This document shows, piece after piece, positions 26,201 through 39,400 of a stretch of DNA of 64,000 nucleotides (position 1 is its first letter; every line of letters begins with the position of its first letter). Source of the stretch: Mesaphorura yosii (Eukaryota > Arthropoda > Collembola > Poduromorpha > Tullbergiidae). Where the stretch lies: assembly GCA_009869945.1 (NCBI GenBank), contig WIXG01000016.1:186001-250000 (forward strand), in the 5' to 3' direction. Below the pieces are notes generated by a model. That model did not search any database. It was given only the letters and a program-made list of their open reading frames with translations, and was not told the DNA's origin. The translations under genes and the position numbers were made by a program.

Positions 26201-29200
26201 CATTCTCTAAAATCCAATTCGAAAACGAGGCGTATGACGATGAGGCTAAGACAACAAAACGTGGGACATGAAATACACTTTCTTTTCCGAGACGTATTTT
26301 TGTTTCGTCGTTCTGTATGTTGTTTGTTCAAGATTAGTTTTTGTCTTCACACGTACGCGTTCGTGTATTGCGTTCTGTGCCCGTGCCCTACAATGTTATT
26401 ATGTATTCCTTTGTTGGACGTGAACGTGAATGTCAAGCCAGGCGTGCTGCTGCGACGAAACCCAAACCGACATGGCGCAGGTTTATCTTCCTAAATAGCT
26501 ATGCGTTGAACCCATGCATTCCGTTGAACTCACGACGGTGTGGCTGTCAATGCAAGCTGTAGCTCACTTATTGTCCGGATGTTTTGAATGCGAAGGAAGC
26601 CCACGTCGGATCGTATAATCACCTTTCCCTGCTTTCCTTCCTTCACCAGTGCCCTACTCTCTGGTGTTTTCACTTTTCGTTTGAATATTGTGAGAAAGGC
26701 TAAAAAATGTTGAAACATATTTTTTTGAAGGCTAAAAGTGAAAATATTACACAGGCTCTCTTATGGGAGCGCGCATGTTACTCTTATTCTTTTTATATTA
26801 TTACCCTTCATAACTCTTGGCATTAAAGTGTCAAATATTTATAGGCTATATTTTATAGCAAGAAAAAATTACTGACATGTGTGTGTCGGTGATCAGTTTC
26901 CTCTCCGCCACGCTCTCAAAGGAATTCCTGTAAAACCAGGCTTCCGTCGATTCTCCGATCGCTGCTTCCTTCTTCATGTTCCAAGCTGGGAAACAATTTC
27001 CAATAACTTACATTAATACGTCCATGCCATGGCCATAGATTGGCTTTAAATGTCCAGGAACTGAGGCACTTCCACCGGGACAGAAAAAATTCGTTTTACG
27101 TAAAATTTTCCAGGGATTCGTACCTTAAGTATTCATGGCGTCATCGACCTCTGGGTCAGACCCGTCAGCTGGAATTTGTCGGCGCTTTTGAGTCGTACCC
27201 TTCATTAGAAGGATTGGTCACTTGTATCTCGAGACGTGCGACAACTTCAAAGAAAAGTAAGCTAATCCTGAATTCCTTTGCAAAAATAAAGTAAAGTTTC
27301 ACATAAGTTCACATATCAGAATTCAAAAATCAGAAAAAGATATGTTCACAGCAGGCCCAGCATCAGCTTGGCGGAAGCCTGTAGATAGAGCGTGCCCGGC
27401 GTCAGGCAGCAATTTGCATGGCATGAATTATTCAATGAAACATCACATGATGTACGATATGAAATGATGTAGCGCTTTGAGAGTTCTTGAGTGGTAGCCC
27501 CAGGGTAAACGCGAGCAAGCGCCGTCATTTGGTAATGTCAATTTAAAATTAGCCGTGCCAGGGATCATTCACCTGCAAATGCGGGCTAATTTTGGTAAAA
27601 GAGATGTGTACTGTGACTGTGCGTGAGTGAGCGGAAAGCACGCTGGATTTACGGTCTCGTTGCAAACGGGGCCATCGATACGTACTTTATGCTCTGGAGC
27701 GAATGATGTATGGGTTCGGGGCTAACAAATATCCTTCTTTCCGTCCTCCATTTTTTATAGTTTCGTGTTGTGATATGATGTGCCCGGCTCCCAATCTTAC
27801 AAATTTCTTCTCTGTCGGTATTTGGTAAAAACGCTGCGCGGAGATAGAAGCAGAAGAAGCAGAAAGTGAGACGGTGGCGGGGCAGGCAGGAGGGTTTGCG
27901 AGAAACCTGAAAAGACTTTGCAAAACTTTAAAAAAGTAAAACTTTTCTCGCGCACTGTCCCTCTTTTTTACTTTCCGTCTTCTAAAAACATTTTGGATTG
28001 GATTAAGTTAAGGAGAAGGAGAAAGTAGTGAAAAGAGAGCGGAGAAAGTTTGTTAGCCAATTGGGTTCACAATTTTTTCTTTGTTTGAGTTCGCTTTTGA
28101 AGTTGAACGAAACCCGTTCGCTCCAAAGCGGAGGTATGAAATCTTTTTATTTTATTTCATTTCCTTGCAGATTCTAATTCAAACACGAACAGGAAAGAAG
28201 CGTCAAAGACAAACTCCAGCAGACACACGAAGGACGAGTGATGAACGATAAAGTCCTCTTCTCGCTTTGTGGATCCGCACAATATTTGTACTCTGTTTGA
28301 ATTGACGTAATGTTCACCAATTGATTCAGAGGACGGGTGCCGCCGAGCCCGAACTCTCGCTTTAAAAGTTCCTTCGCACTTTTAAATTCGTCTCGCGGCT
28401 CTAACGTCACAAAATATTATTTGCATCAGAACCTTAAATTTATGACACTGGCAGAGGAGAGCAGCACAGTGCAGTGAAATGCAAAACACATTAAATAAAT
28501 ATTGTCCGTGCTTCGAGAATGTTGAATTTAGAATTTTTGGATTACTGTAAATTATTATTCGCATTTCACCATTTGAATTGTAATGTATTGTGCTCTGTCG
28601 CCATCCGTCGCTGTCCCATGTGTGTTTTATTTCGCAAACTCTTTTCTTCTTGCCTTTGCCCTCCTTTCCCACTGCTGTTGCACTGGCCGACATGGCATTC
28701 AGATATCTTTGCCTTGCCCTATACGTTCTGAAATGGGACAAGAATCTGTTCCGCTGGACCTATTTCGTCCCTGGCGCGTGTCGGACTAAATTCCTTTCTT
28801 ATGGTATCATTATATGGAAATTTGGACAGTTGCGGTGCTGCGTCTGCAAAAATGTGCGAGATGTTTTTGTTTTGCGGTCAGACTATTTTCCTTCTGAACC
28901 TTCACGGCGTGAAAGTTCTGCCTTTCCATTTATCAAGACGCCACAACAAATATGATTATACGAGATCTAAGCAAATATCAATTCTAGAACAGAAAAGCTC
29001 CCTTGATAGGAGAACGGGCTAAGGAATATGTAACTTACTGTTTTGGGATTCTTATCAGGTTCAGCATTGGGATGGATAAAGAACATTGCTGTCACTCAGT
29101 GTCCAACCTACTCTCGATAACGTCAAAGATATTATTGAGAGAAGAACAGTGCAGATATACTACCAGGAATAATTAAAGAAAACAAAACATCGAGGCGCCA

Positions 29201-30480
29201 CTTCTTTCCCTCATTCAATCATTTTTATCGGTAATCTCTTATTTGAGGTTTTCTGTTTCTGTAAACATGTACACATGGCAGACACAGCTCAACACAACTA
29301 CGATGAAATTCATCATTTCTTGGATTGCTGCTTCTAAGAAGAATTTCAGTCACTTCGCATATGCAAATATCTCAGCCATGTTCGACCGGCCTAAAATTAT
29401 GGCGAGAACGCACAGCATATGAAATTATAATCGTTTTCCACATAGCAGACGGAAATGTTGGAAAACGACGTGGAGGGTTGGCCTAATAATTTCTTTATTT
29501 TCAAGACCCGACCGCCTGGAAGTTTCGAGTTTGATTGCGTGACTGCGACTAATCATTTCAATATTTTCTTACGACATGGCGTAAATACCATGTGCGAACT
29601 CGAGCGACATATGAAGCACAATGCACAACTCCGCCATAATAATTAACTCACTCGCTGACGAACTCGCTCGCTACAAAGTGTTTCAGTCAATCCTTACAGC
29701 TCTCTGAATAAATTAAATCATAAACAACTTTCTTCGTTAAGTCTTTCTCTCAGCACTCTGCAGAGTTGCAAAAGTTGCGAAACTTGGTCGGGTCTTGGTT
29801 AAGAACAAGAAGTGGATCACGTCTGGCCCCGCGCAGTCGCATTATTACAAGAGATTTGACCCCGTTTCGTGTCTACTGTGCTGTTGTTTTTGTGCTCTCT
29901 TAATAGAATTTCAGTTCATATTTCCCGTCTTGTTTTCAGTTTTTACTTGATTAAATAATAAAATAATAGACAAAGTTTTCCATTTCAACACTTTCCCCGG
30001 TCGGGCTCCCTCCGCTCTCTGACGAACGATGAATTTTCAGTTTTTCCGAGCAACGAGACTTGATTCTATTAAGTTGACATGCACAACTCGCAGAAAAGCA
30101 GCCGCCGAACCCGCAACGCAATATCGAAACATCATGCCGGAGGACGGAAGAGAGCAGCGAGACGCTGAAAGGCATACATCATGAAACAGGAATTTCATTA
30201 ATTTACATTTTTCATGGATAAAATCATAACCTCAGCTCCTGGCCTGCCAGGAATTACATTAACTCAATAAGCGTAATAAATATTTCATATCTCAAATATG
30301 CCAGTTTAAAGCGTCTACACTTTCCATTCCTTAAAATATGATTTCAAGTTGGGATTTTACTTCATTATCAGTGTCAAACATTAGCCCATACTATTCATTG
30401 TTTTGCTTGCAGAAGCACGAGGAATTAAGTAGGGCGACCAATGTCTGGATGGGGAAATGGCTGACAGCTTGATTTAGTTC
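23300..30480. other. No supported gene
   Basis: No family motif, joined exon set or RNA gene was found. The longest frame (26066-26494 plus) is rich in C, F, R and L and shows no conserved pattern. A minus-strand frame at 28174-28410 has a charged, coding-like start (DEFKSAKELLKREF), but it has no partner exon and no recognisable family. A pyrimidine-rich, acceptor-like TTTCCTTGCAG occurs on the plus strand just before 28171, without a convincing exon after it. Confidence 0.55.
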
Positions 30481-30588
30481 TACTTCGACTTTCTCTCGCC
30501 TGTCCGCCATGTCCGCGTCGTTTGTGGATTGCGGTTCGGTCGGAATTTCTTTCTTTCTCCGCTTTTTAGAACAAATTCAAGTATAATG

Positions 30589-31131
30589 TTAATGGTAGGG
30601 AAATAATGTAATGCAAGACAGAGTCCGTCCGATATCACGAACGATGGATGACTGACGATGCCAGCGGTAATCAATCTTGGAAACTCTCAGCGCATGTAAC
30701 TGGGCAACAACCTTGTTCGCCACGGATAATGTCCCGACTCGACTCTTCTGACTGACAACGCATTTCCTTTCATCCTGCGGCTGTGGCTCGCTTTCCTGCA
30801 AGAATGCAAAGGAACTTTCACTCCCACTTTGGAAACACATTATAATACCGCATCCACTATTCGTATTCACTCGTTTCGAAACAACTGTGTTCTGGTGAGT
30901 TCATTCGCCAGTGAATTTTCAACATTGGTTGAATCAGCCAAGAAGTTGAGTGGTCAAAGTTAGCACAGAATTAATCATTAGACACCTGCCATTGAAATGT
31001 TTAGATTCTGTAAATCCTTGAAAGTTGTCGGACTCAATCGGCTTCAAATGTGAGCCTTGAAGTCGTGCTGCTAAACTTGTACCCTTTTTGGATTTCACAT
31101 GTTTGACAACAGCCTTCTGTTCAGTTTTCAC
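30589..31131 (-). other. Weak candidate gene divergent from the septin
   Basis: On the minus strand an ATG at 31131 opens a lysine-rich reading frame (MKTEQKAVVKHVKSKKGTS) to a possible donor at 30986/30985. A good pyrimidine-rich acceptor (TTCTTGCAG) ends at 30796, followed by an open stretch to 30589 that reads ESEPQPQDERKC and VVAQLHALRVSKIDYRW. The donor and acceptor phases do not join into the better-looking frame, so the model is incomplete. The ATG is only 141 bases from the septin start on the other strand, so a shared promoter region is conceivable. No family is recognised. Confidence 0.13.
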
Positions 31132-31272
31132 GTTGACGCACCGGATAATTGAGCCAAAATTCGGGATTCAGAACTCAAATAGGTTCGACGACCCAGATCC
31201 ATGCAAAGTTAATAATTAGACTAATTTATTAGTTGTGCATTCCGATCACACATTGAATCAATAGGCGGCGTG

Positions 31273-33230
31273 ATGGCATCAGCAGCTGTGGATCCGACGG
31301 GTATTGCACCAAAACCTACCCGGCCAAAGTGTCTGGCTGTTGTAGCGAAGTTGCGAACTGATACCGCAAGGAAGGAACATAAGGACGGTAATTGCGGAAG
31401 CACTGCTGTCTCCACTGGCAGCAATGGAAATGATCCCGAACGAGTACTCTCCGTCGATGGTCACGTTGGTTTTGATAGCATACCAGATCAGCTTATCAAT
31501 AAAACAATGAAGGACGGTTTCACCTTTAACATATTGTGTATTGGTAAGTTCCTGGAAGTTCGTCAAGAACCATCGAATCCTTGATTATATTTATGATAAT
31601 TTTGCTCTTGGGTTTCTGATAAAAGGCGCTACCGGAATTGGTAAATCAACACTTATGGATTCGTTATTCAACACTAAGTTCGATTCCGAAGAGAGTTCGC
31701 ACAATTTAGATTTGGTCAAACTGAGATCGAAGGTCTTCGACCTTGAAGAGAAAGGTGTTCAACTGAAAGTAAGGCACATGTCACATGTCGAAGTGTACAT
31801 TAGCCGTTCCGAATAATCACACTCCCTAACGGTAGCTATTATTTCCATTCGTGATTCTAGCTTAATATAATCGAAACCGCTGGATATGGTGACCAGCTTA
31901 ACAAGGAAGGCACGTTCAGCTCCATCGCTGAGTACGTGGATGCTCAATTTGAATCATACCTTCGCGAGGAGATGAAGTTCAAACGTTCATTTCACGATTA
32001 TGACGACACTCGGGTACACGTTTGCCTGTATTTGATATGTCCTACACGAATGGGGTAAGTATTCGCTTAACGATAATATGCAGCTTGCAGTTTCAGCTTT
32101 AATTTATGATTTAATGATTGTAATGACAGCCTCAAACCAATCGACATTGCTTGCCTCAAAACGCTGGACACGAAAGTCAATATAATTCCGATATTAGCAA
32201 AGGCTGATGCCATACCGCTCGGTGCCTTACAAATGTACAAGGTAACAAGACAAGTTGCGCATTCGTGAAGCAGGTTAACTATAGCGTTCTTTATTTGGTT
32301 GTCAAATATAGGACAAAGTTAATGCAGATCTTATCTCCAACGGAATCAACACTTACCAGTTTCCAACCGATGACGAGAGTGTGGCTGAGATTAATCGGTC
32401 CATGAATTCCAAGCAGCCATTTGCAGTTGTCGCAAGTAATGAACTTGTTCGGGTGGGGAATAAAGTTGTGCGCGCACGGCTGTACCCCTGGGGAGTGGTC
32501 CAAGGTGCGATTATTTTCGTGTCGGAGTTCCTCTTTAAACTTTTTGGAAGAATTCAGTGCTCTTCTAAACAAATTTTGGGTTACAGTTGAGAACGAAAAT
32601 CATTGCGATTTCGTCCACCTTCGGGAGATGCTCCTGCGTACGAATATGGAGGATTTAAGGGATCAAACACACTTCAAGCACTACGAGCGTTATCGCCAGG
32701 GCCGGCTAGAACAGGTATGAAATGGGAATCTGAAACTTTGTTCTGAAATTTTTGACAAGTTTTGCTCTAATTTCTTGCTCAGATGGGATTTACTGATACG
32801 GACACAAGCAATCAGGCTGTGACTCCTGAACGAGCATACGAGAACAGAAAGCAAATGTTTCAACATGAATTTGAGCAGAAGGGAAGGGAATTACTGGAAA
32901 TACTGGAACGTCGATGCGGTGAAGTAAATGAAGACTATGATCTTGCTGAAGCAGAAGTAAACCTAGGCTTGATTTTCCAAGATTTAGGTTTATGGTCCTC
33001 GGTTTGTTCACAAGCCTCTTATGTAAATGTGCTTGCAGCTTCAAAAAAGACGTTCCGAAATGGAGGAGGAGTACCTTCAGACAAAGAAGAGTTTGGAAAA
33101 TGAGCGGAAGTCGTTGGACGACCACATCGGCGACTTCATTAGACTCACAACCGCATTTACGAACAAATTCGCCAAGACAAGTTCCAGTTCATCGTTGTTC
33201 GGCACCCTTGGAAGATGCAATAGAAAATAG
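31273..33230 (+). CDS. Septin, SEPT6 subgroup, 8 coding exons
   Basis: This gene encodes a septin, a GTP-binding protein that assembles into hetero-oligomeric filaments at the cell cortex and cytokinetic furrow. Exons are 31273-31543, 31626-31768, 31861-32054, 32130-32241, 32312-32504, 32587-32714, 32783-32956 and 33039-33230. All seven introns are GT-AG, the reading phases join cleanly, and the product is 468 residues with no internal stop, a little longer than animal SEPT6 proteins (about 430). The G1 loop GATGIGKS lies at residues 91-98, with its first codon split by intron 1. G3 is ETAG at 143-146 instead of DxxG, G4 AKAD is at 226-229, and the septin unique element [14 protein letters not shown] is at 300-313. 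A charged coiled coil covers roughly 355-440. The text [13 protein letters not shown] (256-268) and the coiled coil place it in the SEPT6 subgroup (fly Sep2/Sep5 type). The normally conserved PTGH is PTRM here. The start is the first ATG after an in-frame stop at 31222-31224. The lost G3 aspartate suggests that it binds GTP without hydrolysing it, as is known for this subgroup. Confidence 0.95.
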
Positions 33231-33394
33231 CGAGAGCAAATCGCACTCTTTGACTGTACATCGTGAATTATGGATTGAGATTTGAATCCAACGTTTAAAA
33301 ATTAATAGACATCTCTCTGTCTACTGACCAGTGTTTTTCCTTATTTCTCTTACTTAAAAGCAAAGGTTGATTGTATATGGTTGATTTGAATAAT

Positions 33395-33400
33395 ATTAAA
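33395..33400 (+). promoter_or_regulatory. Probable poly(A) signal of the septin gene
   Basis: An ATTAAA hexamer, the commonest variant of AATAAA, lies about 165 bases after the septin stop codon. A GT-rich stretch (GTTTGGTTG) follows within about 20 bases. No canonical AATAAA is visible between the stop codon and this site. The call rests on position and sequence only. Confidence 0.45.
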
Positions 33401-36400
33401 AGACCCTGATGTTTGGTTGACCTGATTTGTCAAAGTTTTCTGTTTCATCTTTATTGACTAGTTGAATCACGTGGCGCAAATCATGTGTCGTGTCTATTCA
33501 CATAGCAGGAGCTTCGATTGCATCTTATGTTCTCTGTTCTCTACCACGAGTTAAAGGCTTTATACCGACTCCGAGCACTAAGGAAGTCAATCATTGAGTT
33601 TACTTGTCCTTTGCAGTCTTAGCAAACAGTAACGAGTGGCCAGGAGAAATAGAGAGAATTGAGAATAGCTCATCCATCTCTGTAAAGACTCATGACATGG
33701 GTTTTCTACCGCATTTCCTTTCATTCAAAAATAAGTGGACGACCGACCATCGCGTGGCAGAGTATTTTCTGCGCTAACACATGCATGAACTTTATACGCA
33801 ATGTATCCAAGTTGACTCTGTAACATAAACATGTTATTGCTCTTTTATTTCTGTTCCTCCACCATGTGCAGTGTTGGCTTTGTTTACATGCTGCGACCCT
33901 CAAGGAGAAAGTCTCAAGAATAAAAACCAATCTAACTCAGCTTGATTTCAATCTTCCGTTTGATAGAATTTGATTGTTTTGCTATTAATATTAAGCTCCT
34001 CGGTCGTTTCTCCTCATTTTATGAGTGCTGAGTCATAAAATCAGAAAATAGCCGTTTAGATAACTGATAAGCAGGAAATTATGCTTCTTTCTCTGGAGAA
34101 AAGTGCATCTCCTATCAGCAAGGCTCCATGCGAGGGCAGGGAAGAGAAACTATGCAAGCAGGTCAAGTGTGTACATCGTACGATGTAACATGTAATTATC
34201 TTTTCTAGTAAATGCAATTTTTCTGAATGATGCAGTAAATTCTCTCAATATGCTGGAGTACTATAAATCACCGCAACTGTAATGTCGCTATAAAATCGGT
34301 CCAGAAGCAATTCCGTTTTTCTTTGCCTTAAACGTATGCAGACATGAAAAACTTATTTATATTTGTTTGAACAATAACTTTCACAACCCAACTCATCTTC
34401 CGCTTGTGTCTCGCGATTCGCGAAGAGTTTTTAACAAGTTTTCAGGAGGAAGGAGGCTGCCAAACGCGATTGCTGAAGTGTGCATTCCTGTAATGGAATT
34501 GCGATGCGATAAGAGAATTTCACGCCGATAGACAAGCAGTTCAAACACAACTTCGGGGTCTGCTGAGGGCATCGAAGCTTTGGCTGGCTCCAAATTCGAG
34601 TACGTCGTCTCGTCTTGCCCCCGTTTGGAACGACGACCCGGCACAAGAACGCAAACGCTCAAAGTTGTACCACATGATTTTAATATTATTCAAAGTTTGA
34701 GCAAGTTCATCTTCGTGAAGCAAGTTTCTAGTAAATAGTAATAGTTAACTTCAAGTTGGTAATTTACTGCTTTGCAATGCGTGCCATGTGTCCCCCGCTT
34801 TATCAATGAAGGCCGTCCACCGCTCCATGCTCACAATTTTCTCAACGCAGTTTTTTCATCTTCTTTTTTCCATTGTGCTTTTCTCGTTAGTTTGGAAACT
34901 TACATAATAATAGCCTTCGTTCTGGAACTGCGACAAAACTCAACTCTTTTTCTATAATTTCATTCCCTACGAAGCACAGGAAGAAGCAGCAACAACTTCA
35001 GCCCACTTCGGCCTGGGAATAAATGTTAACACTGCGCCGTATTATCATAGTTTGGTGTTATTGTTGTTGCTCCGTAATGCGGATTTACTCTGCATGCAAA
35101 TTCAAAGAAGATTCCATGCATGTGTGGAGTAATAAATATAAAGTTGAAGGAAAATCTACAGGGCACATGCACAAAATATATGCCTGAGATTACGTGCTCG
35201 CGATCCGAAAAAAGTGAAATGAATAGCAAAGACACCGTACAAGAATAAACGCGGGCATTTCTTTAACAAGTTTTCGTTTCCCGATTTTCGCTAGTGCAAT
35301 ATGCTCTGAGGTCTTTCGTATCCAAAACCAGAGTTGATAACCCATCCATTCTTTGTACTTGCGTGCGGCACGGTTTCAATTTATTTATCGGTATGAAATT
35401 TCTTGTTTTGCTTAAGAAGTGAAAATCAAGTGGGACGTTCTCCATTCGACATTTCTGGGCTAAGATGGAAATCCATGAGGGAAATGGAACCGAGCATGAA
35501 TGGTGTCAGTGGAAGAATGTCGTCTCAAGTGGAAAAGGATTTAATTTGCGGTTTGCTTGATATTCTGCATTTATTTGCATGCACATAAGAAATGAATCAC
35601 AGATTAACAAAATTTATATCGGTATTGGCTTTGGCAAACGTTCCTAAAAGGAATTCCATTAATGTATGTAAAATCTCATCATTTCGTCATCACAATAATT
35701 TCACTGACTGTACAGCGTAATTGCATCATCTCGAGTCGACGTGTCGTCTCTGAATTTATGCGATATTTCTGGAAGATTATTTAAAATCTGTTGAATAAAC
35801 GTTGTGGCATCGCACCGATTTATCAGGGCCATCATTAATGCAGCGTTTCGTTTTACACATTTTTCTTAATCTTTGAAACGAACGTTGATTATGGATGCAA
35901 TGCTTTCATTGCGGGAGGGAGACGATGAGAACGAATGAAATATTTATTTATTCAGAGAAATATGCCGATATTTCAAACTCCGCTTTTATTTTCATTTAGT
36001 TTACAAGAGCACAGGAATTTTTCAGTTATTCGATCTCGACCGCCTCACACATTCATGGCATCATCAATCTACTCTTAATGTACTCAATTACATAAACATT
36101 CAGACATTTAATCAACAATGACACAACATTTAGTATGACTCCATATCTTCATGCATTCGGAAAGCGTTGGCCCCATCACAGCAGAACTGCTGAGCACGGA
36201 CGCGGCAGTGATGTGACATTGGAATGATGGGCTCTACACAAGCCAAATGTAAAAGTATGACTGGAATTCTGGTGCTACACACTTCTCCTTGCACAACGAA
36301 GGGTTAGTGCGTCTTGGAACTAAGTGAGAAGTATTCCTTAACAATAACAATTCGTACAATTATTCCATGCATTCTCCGCCGCTGCAGCATTTCTCAGCTC

Positions 36401-39400
36401 TTGCACAATAAGAGTTACATCAGAAACCGTGAGAACTTTTTAGCCTTTTTAACCTCACCAGAACCAGTGCAATTTGAGCATCTCCGGGCAAACAAAAACA
36501 ATCACAAAAGGTCAAAACACACTTATACATGGAACAACGCTGTATTTATTCGTAAACAGGCTCGGTTCAATGCACTAATTTCTTACGCAACGGTAGTGCC
36601 TGACGCATTTTCATTCACCTGTTCCGGGACACAACGTATACACAAGTCAATGAAGAAGTAATCGGATTCTAACACGTGGCCAACGTCGTACTATTTGTTT
36701 CGAGTGGACAAGTGAGCTGTAGGATTGATATTTCTTGCGTAACGATGACCTCTTCTATTTTACACTTCAGTTGGTATTTTTAACAATATTTACAGGGCAT
36801 CTACGTTATTTATCCTTCGAGATGACGGATGCCTCATTTTGAACAGTGAAATGCGCGTGGGCCTTCCAAGAGCTTACTCGAAGGTGTCAGCCAACGCTTC
36901 ATCTGATAAGCACGAGGCTAGCCCGAAGGGGCATCGTAAGAATGATTAGAGTTTGCATCCGCTTGTTTGCTGCGTAGAGCAAAGACTGCTTGATTAGAAT
37001 TGAGGCGTTTTAAACTTCTCGCGTATCGAACACCGCCTGTCTGCGAACCGGCAAAAGTTTCTTAAAAGTTTCTCATTTTCTTTTTAGGACAGGAAATAAA
37101 TGACTTGTTTTCCAACTGATTAAGTATTTCCTATGATGCTTTGCCACGCAGCGCTTTTGTTTCTCTCTCCGTATTTTGGCTTCTCCATTAATAATTTCTG
37201 CGCTCAAAGAAAGATGAAACTCTAGTTTTCATTTCACTTTCAGATTTTCCTTCCTTATTGTTGCGTAACTTACACGCTCTGATTTGCGAGTGAGGAGTTC
37301 GTTCACCACTGCTCTGATTTCCGCTAAAACCCGATGCTGACGCCAGAGTTTCAGTCTGAGCTCATAATTTCTGACTTAACACCTCAAAACTTTAATATTC
37401 ACGAGCTGATTCGTGTGTAATGATATTCTTATTCATTCACTATTGAACGCGTACTTCTTGATACGGATTGTGGAGCGAAATGACATGTACCGAACTCTGC
37501 CTGCTAAATACGATTTATTAAGGAGCAAATGCAAATTTTTTGGCAATATCCTCGTCTGTGACTTTGATCTGCATAAAACCGCAAGAAGAAAAATTACAGT
37601 GTATATTATCTGACGGGCTTATTTTCTTGTCCCTCGCTTCCCATTGTGGAAGGTGCGAATGAGAAGCACAGTACTTAATGGATAATAGATTACCATTGCA
37701 AAAAAGAAAGGCTTTGCTTTGTATTCATTCTCCGGTTCGCCTCGACAAGACTCGTGAAACATGCCCGGCTGTCTGCTCTTTATCCTTTCATCTGCGGCTT
37801 AGAGAATTCTTTTCGAGCATACTCCTAATTTTAGAACCCAAAACAATAATTTTTCTCGGGATCTCCTCCGACCAGAATTCCGGCAGGCAGGGTAAAGCAA
37901 GCGTAGGAAATCTCTTGTGAAAGTGAGAAATTCTTTCCTTCTTCCTCGTCCTGGCCCGCTTCCTCCTTATGAATAGTCATGATTTCTGTTGAACTCATCC
38001 ATTTCTCTTGCACTCAGTGTTGTGACGTTTCACAAAATTCTTGGCTTCTTAAACTCCAATTTGCCAAAAATTCTTTTATTGTTTTCATTTAGCTTCTGAT
38101 CTCTCGTCATGCAAAACCCGAGCTGTAAATATTATTAAATTTCAACGCAGAAATTCTTTTCCGCGAAGCAACGACGAACTACAATTATATTACTCTTTCA
38201 CAGAGACGAGATGAGCTGAACCGAAATGTCAGCGACAACTTTGAGATATTAATACGCTTAAATACGGAGGACGGATGCGCAACGGAAAAAGTCCTTTGTT
38301 CTTTTGTGAAATCATATTTTATCCATTGCATAATGTCTCGTTGGGTTGTCAGAAACTGCTGAGACAGCGTCGTATCAGAAGTGGACCAGAAACGGACGCA
38401 GAAAGATGCAGGTTGTGAACACTCAGACTCACAGGATGAAAACACAATGTAATGAAATGAAAAGAGACTGAAAATTGTCGAGTACCACCTTTATTTATTT
38501 CTTGCACTGACACTAACAACTCACGGCGTATTACGGCTACCAGCAGCAATTTGTGTTCTGAGTTCTTTCTTCTTTTCATTTTTGTGTTATTGATTCCGGT
38601 GCTTGTAAGCTCGAACAGGACGGTTGAACCTGTCGTTTCAACGCTCGCTCAAGGCAAAAGGAGTTTCTGAATCAAACCACTTTGTTGTACCATCACATAA
38701 ATTGCAGACAGGCAGGACGCATTAATTCATTTTGCCTACTGTTTATAGCCTGTGATATTCCGATGATACGAAACAACCTCAGCTCATGTCACGCTCGTGA
38801 AGCTCATGCTTTAATTGATTTCTAGTAAAATTAACCTTGATCAACGAAGGAAACGCAATGAGGGCTCGGCTACCCTCTAGCGAGACGGGCAAACTCCTGA
38901 AATAGTCAATCAGCATTTAGACTGCATTATAAAAGTGTTTCATTCCAGTTTTTCTCAGGCCGACAGGTTCTTGTCTGGTTTTGTCGGTTTCGTGGGAACA
39001 AAAACGCTGCGCAAGGTGCGAGGGTGCCTTGTTATCTTAAGTTTGAATCCCTACATGCATGCACTCTAATCTGTAGCAGAAGGAACGAGAAAAGGCCAGA
39101 CATGCAACAAAAAATTCACTGTTTAAGGAAATGCGTAAACATTCAATGATATTATTTCATAAAAGTAGAAATCTTGTTTTCTTAACCCTTTCCCCAATGT
39201 TGGCGAGGGAAAGACGGATCCAGTCGTAGATGGTGCTTGATTCTTAACTGCGATTAGCCAGTCTAATAAGCCATCGTGACATTGTAATAATATTGCTTCA
39301 TACTACGTCGCCCGTAGAGTTCGTTGTTGGAGTTAGTATCAAATCCGACTGGTGAACGCACAGTGAGGGACTGTGAGCTTTGGTTTATGTGTTCTGAAGG

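Noticed and set aside
26066..26494. 142-codon plus-strand frame
   Set aside because: Its composition is rich in F, C, L and R with no motif. It overlaps equally good frames on the other strand.
28130..28170. Very short intron-like GTATGA...TTGCAG on the plus strand
   Set aside because: At about 37 bases it is far below the 68-92 base introns seen here, and the flanking frames do not make a protein.
31175..31200. tRNA B-box-like GGTTCGACGACC
   Set aside because: No A-box or cloverleaf can be folded from the 50-60 bases upstream.
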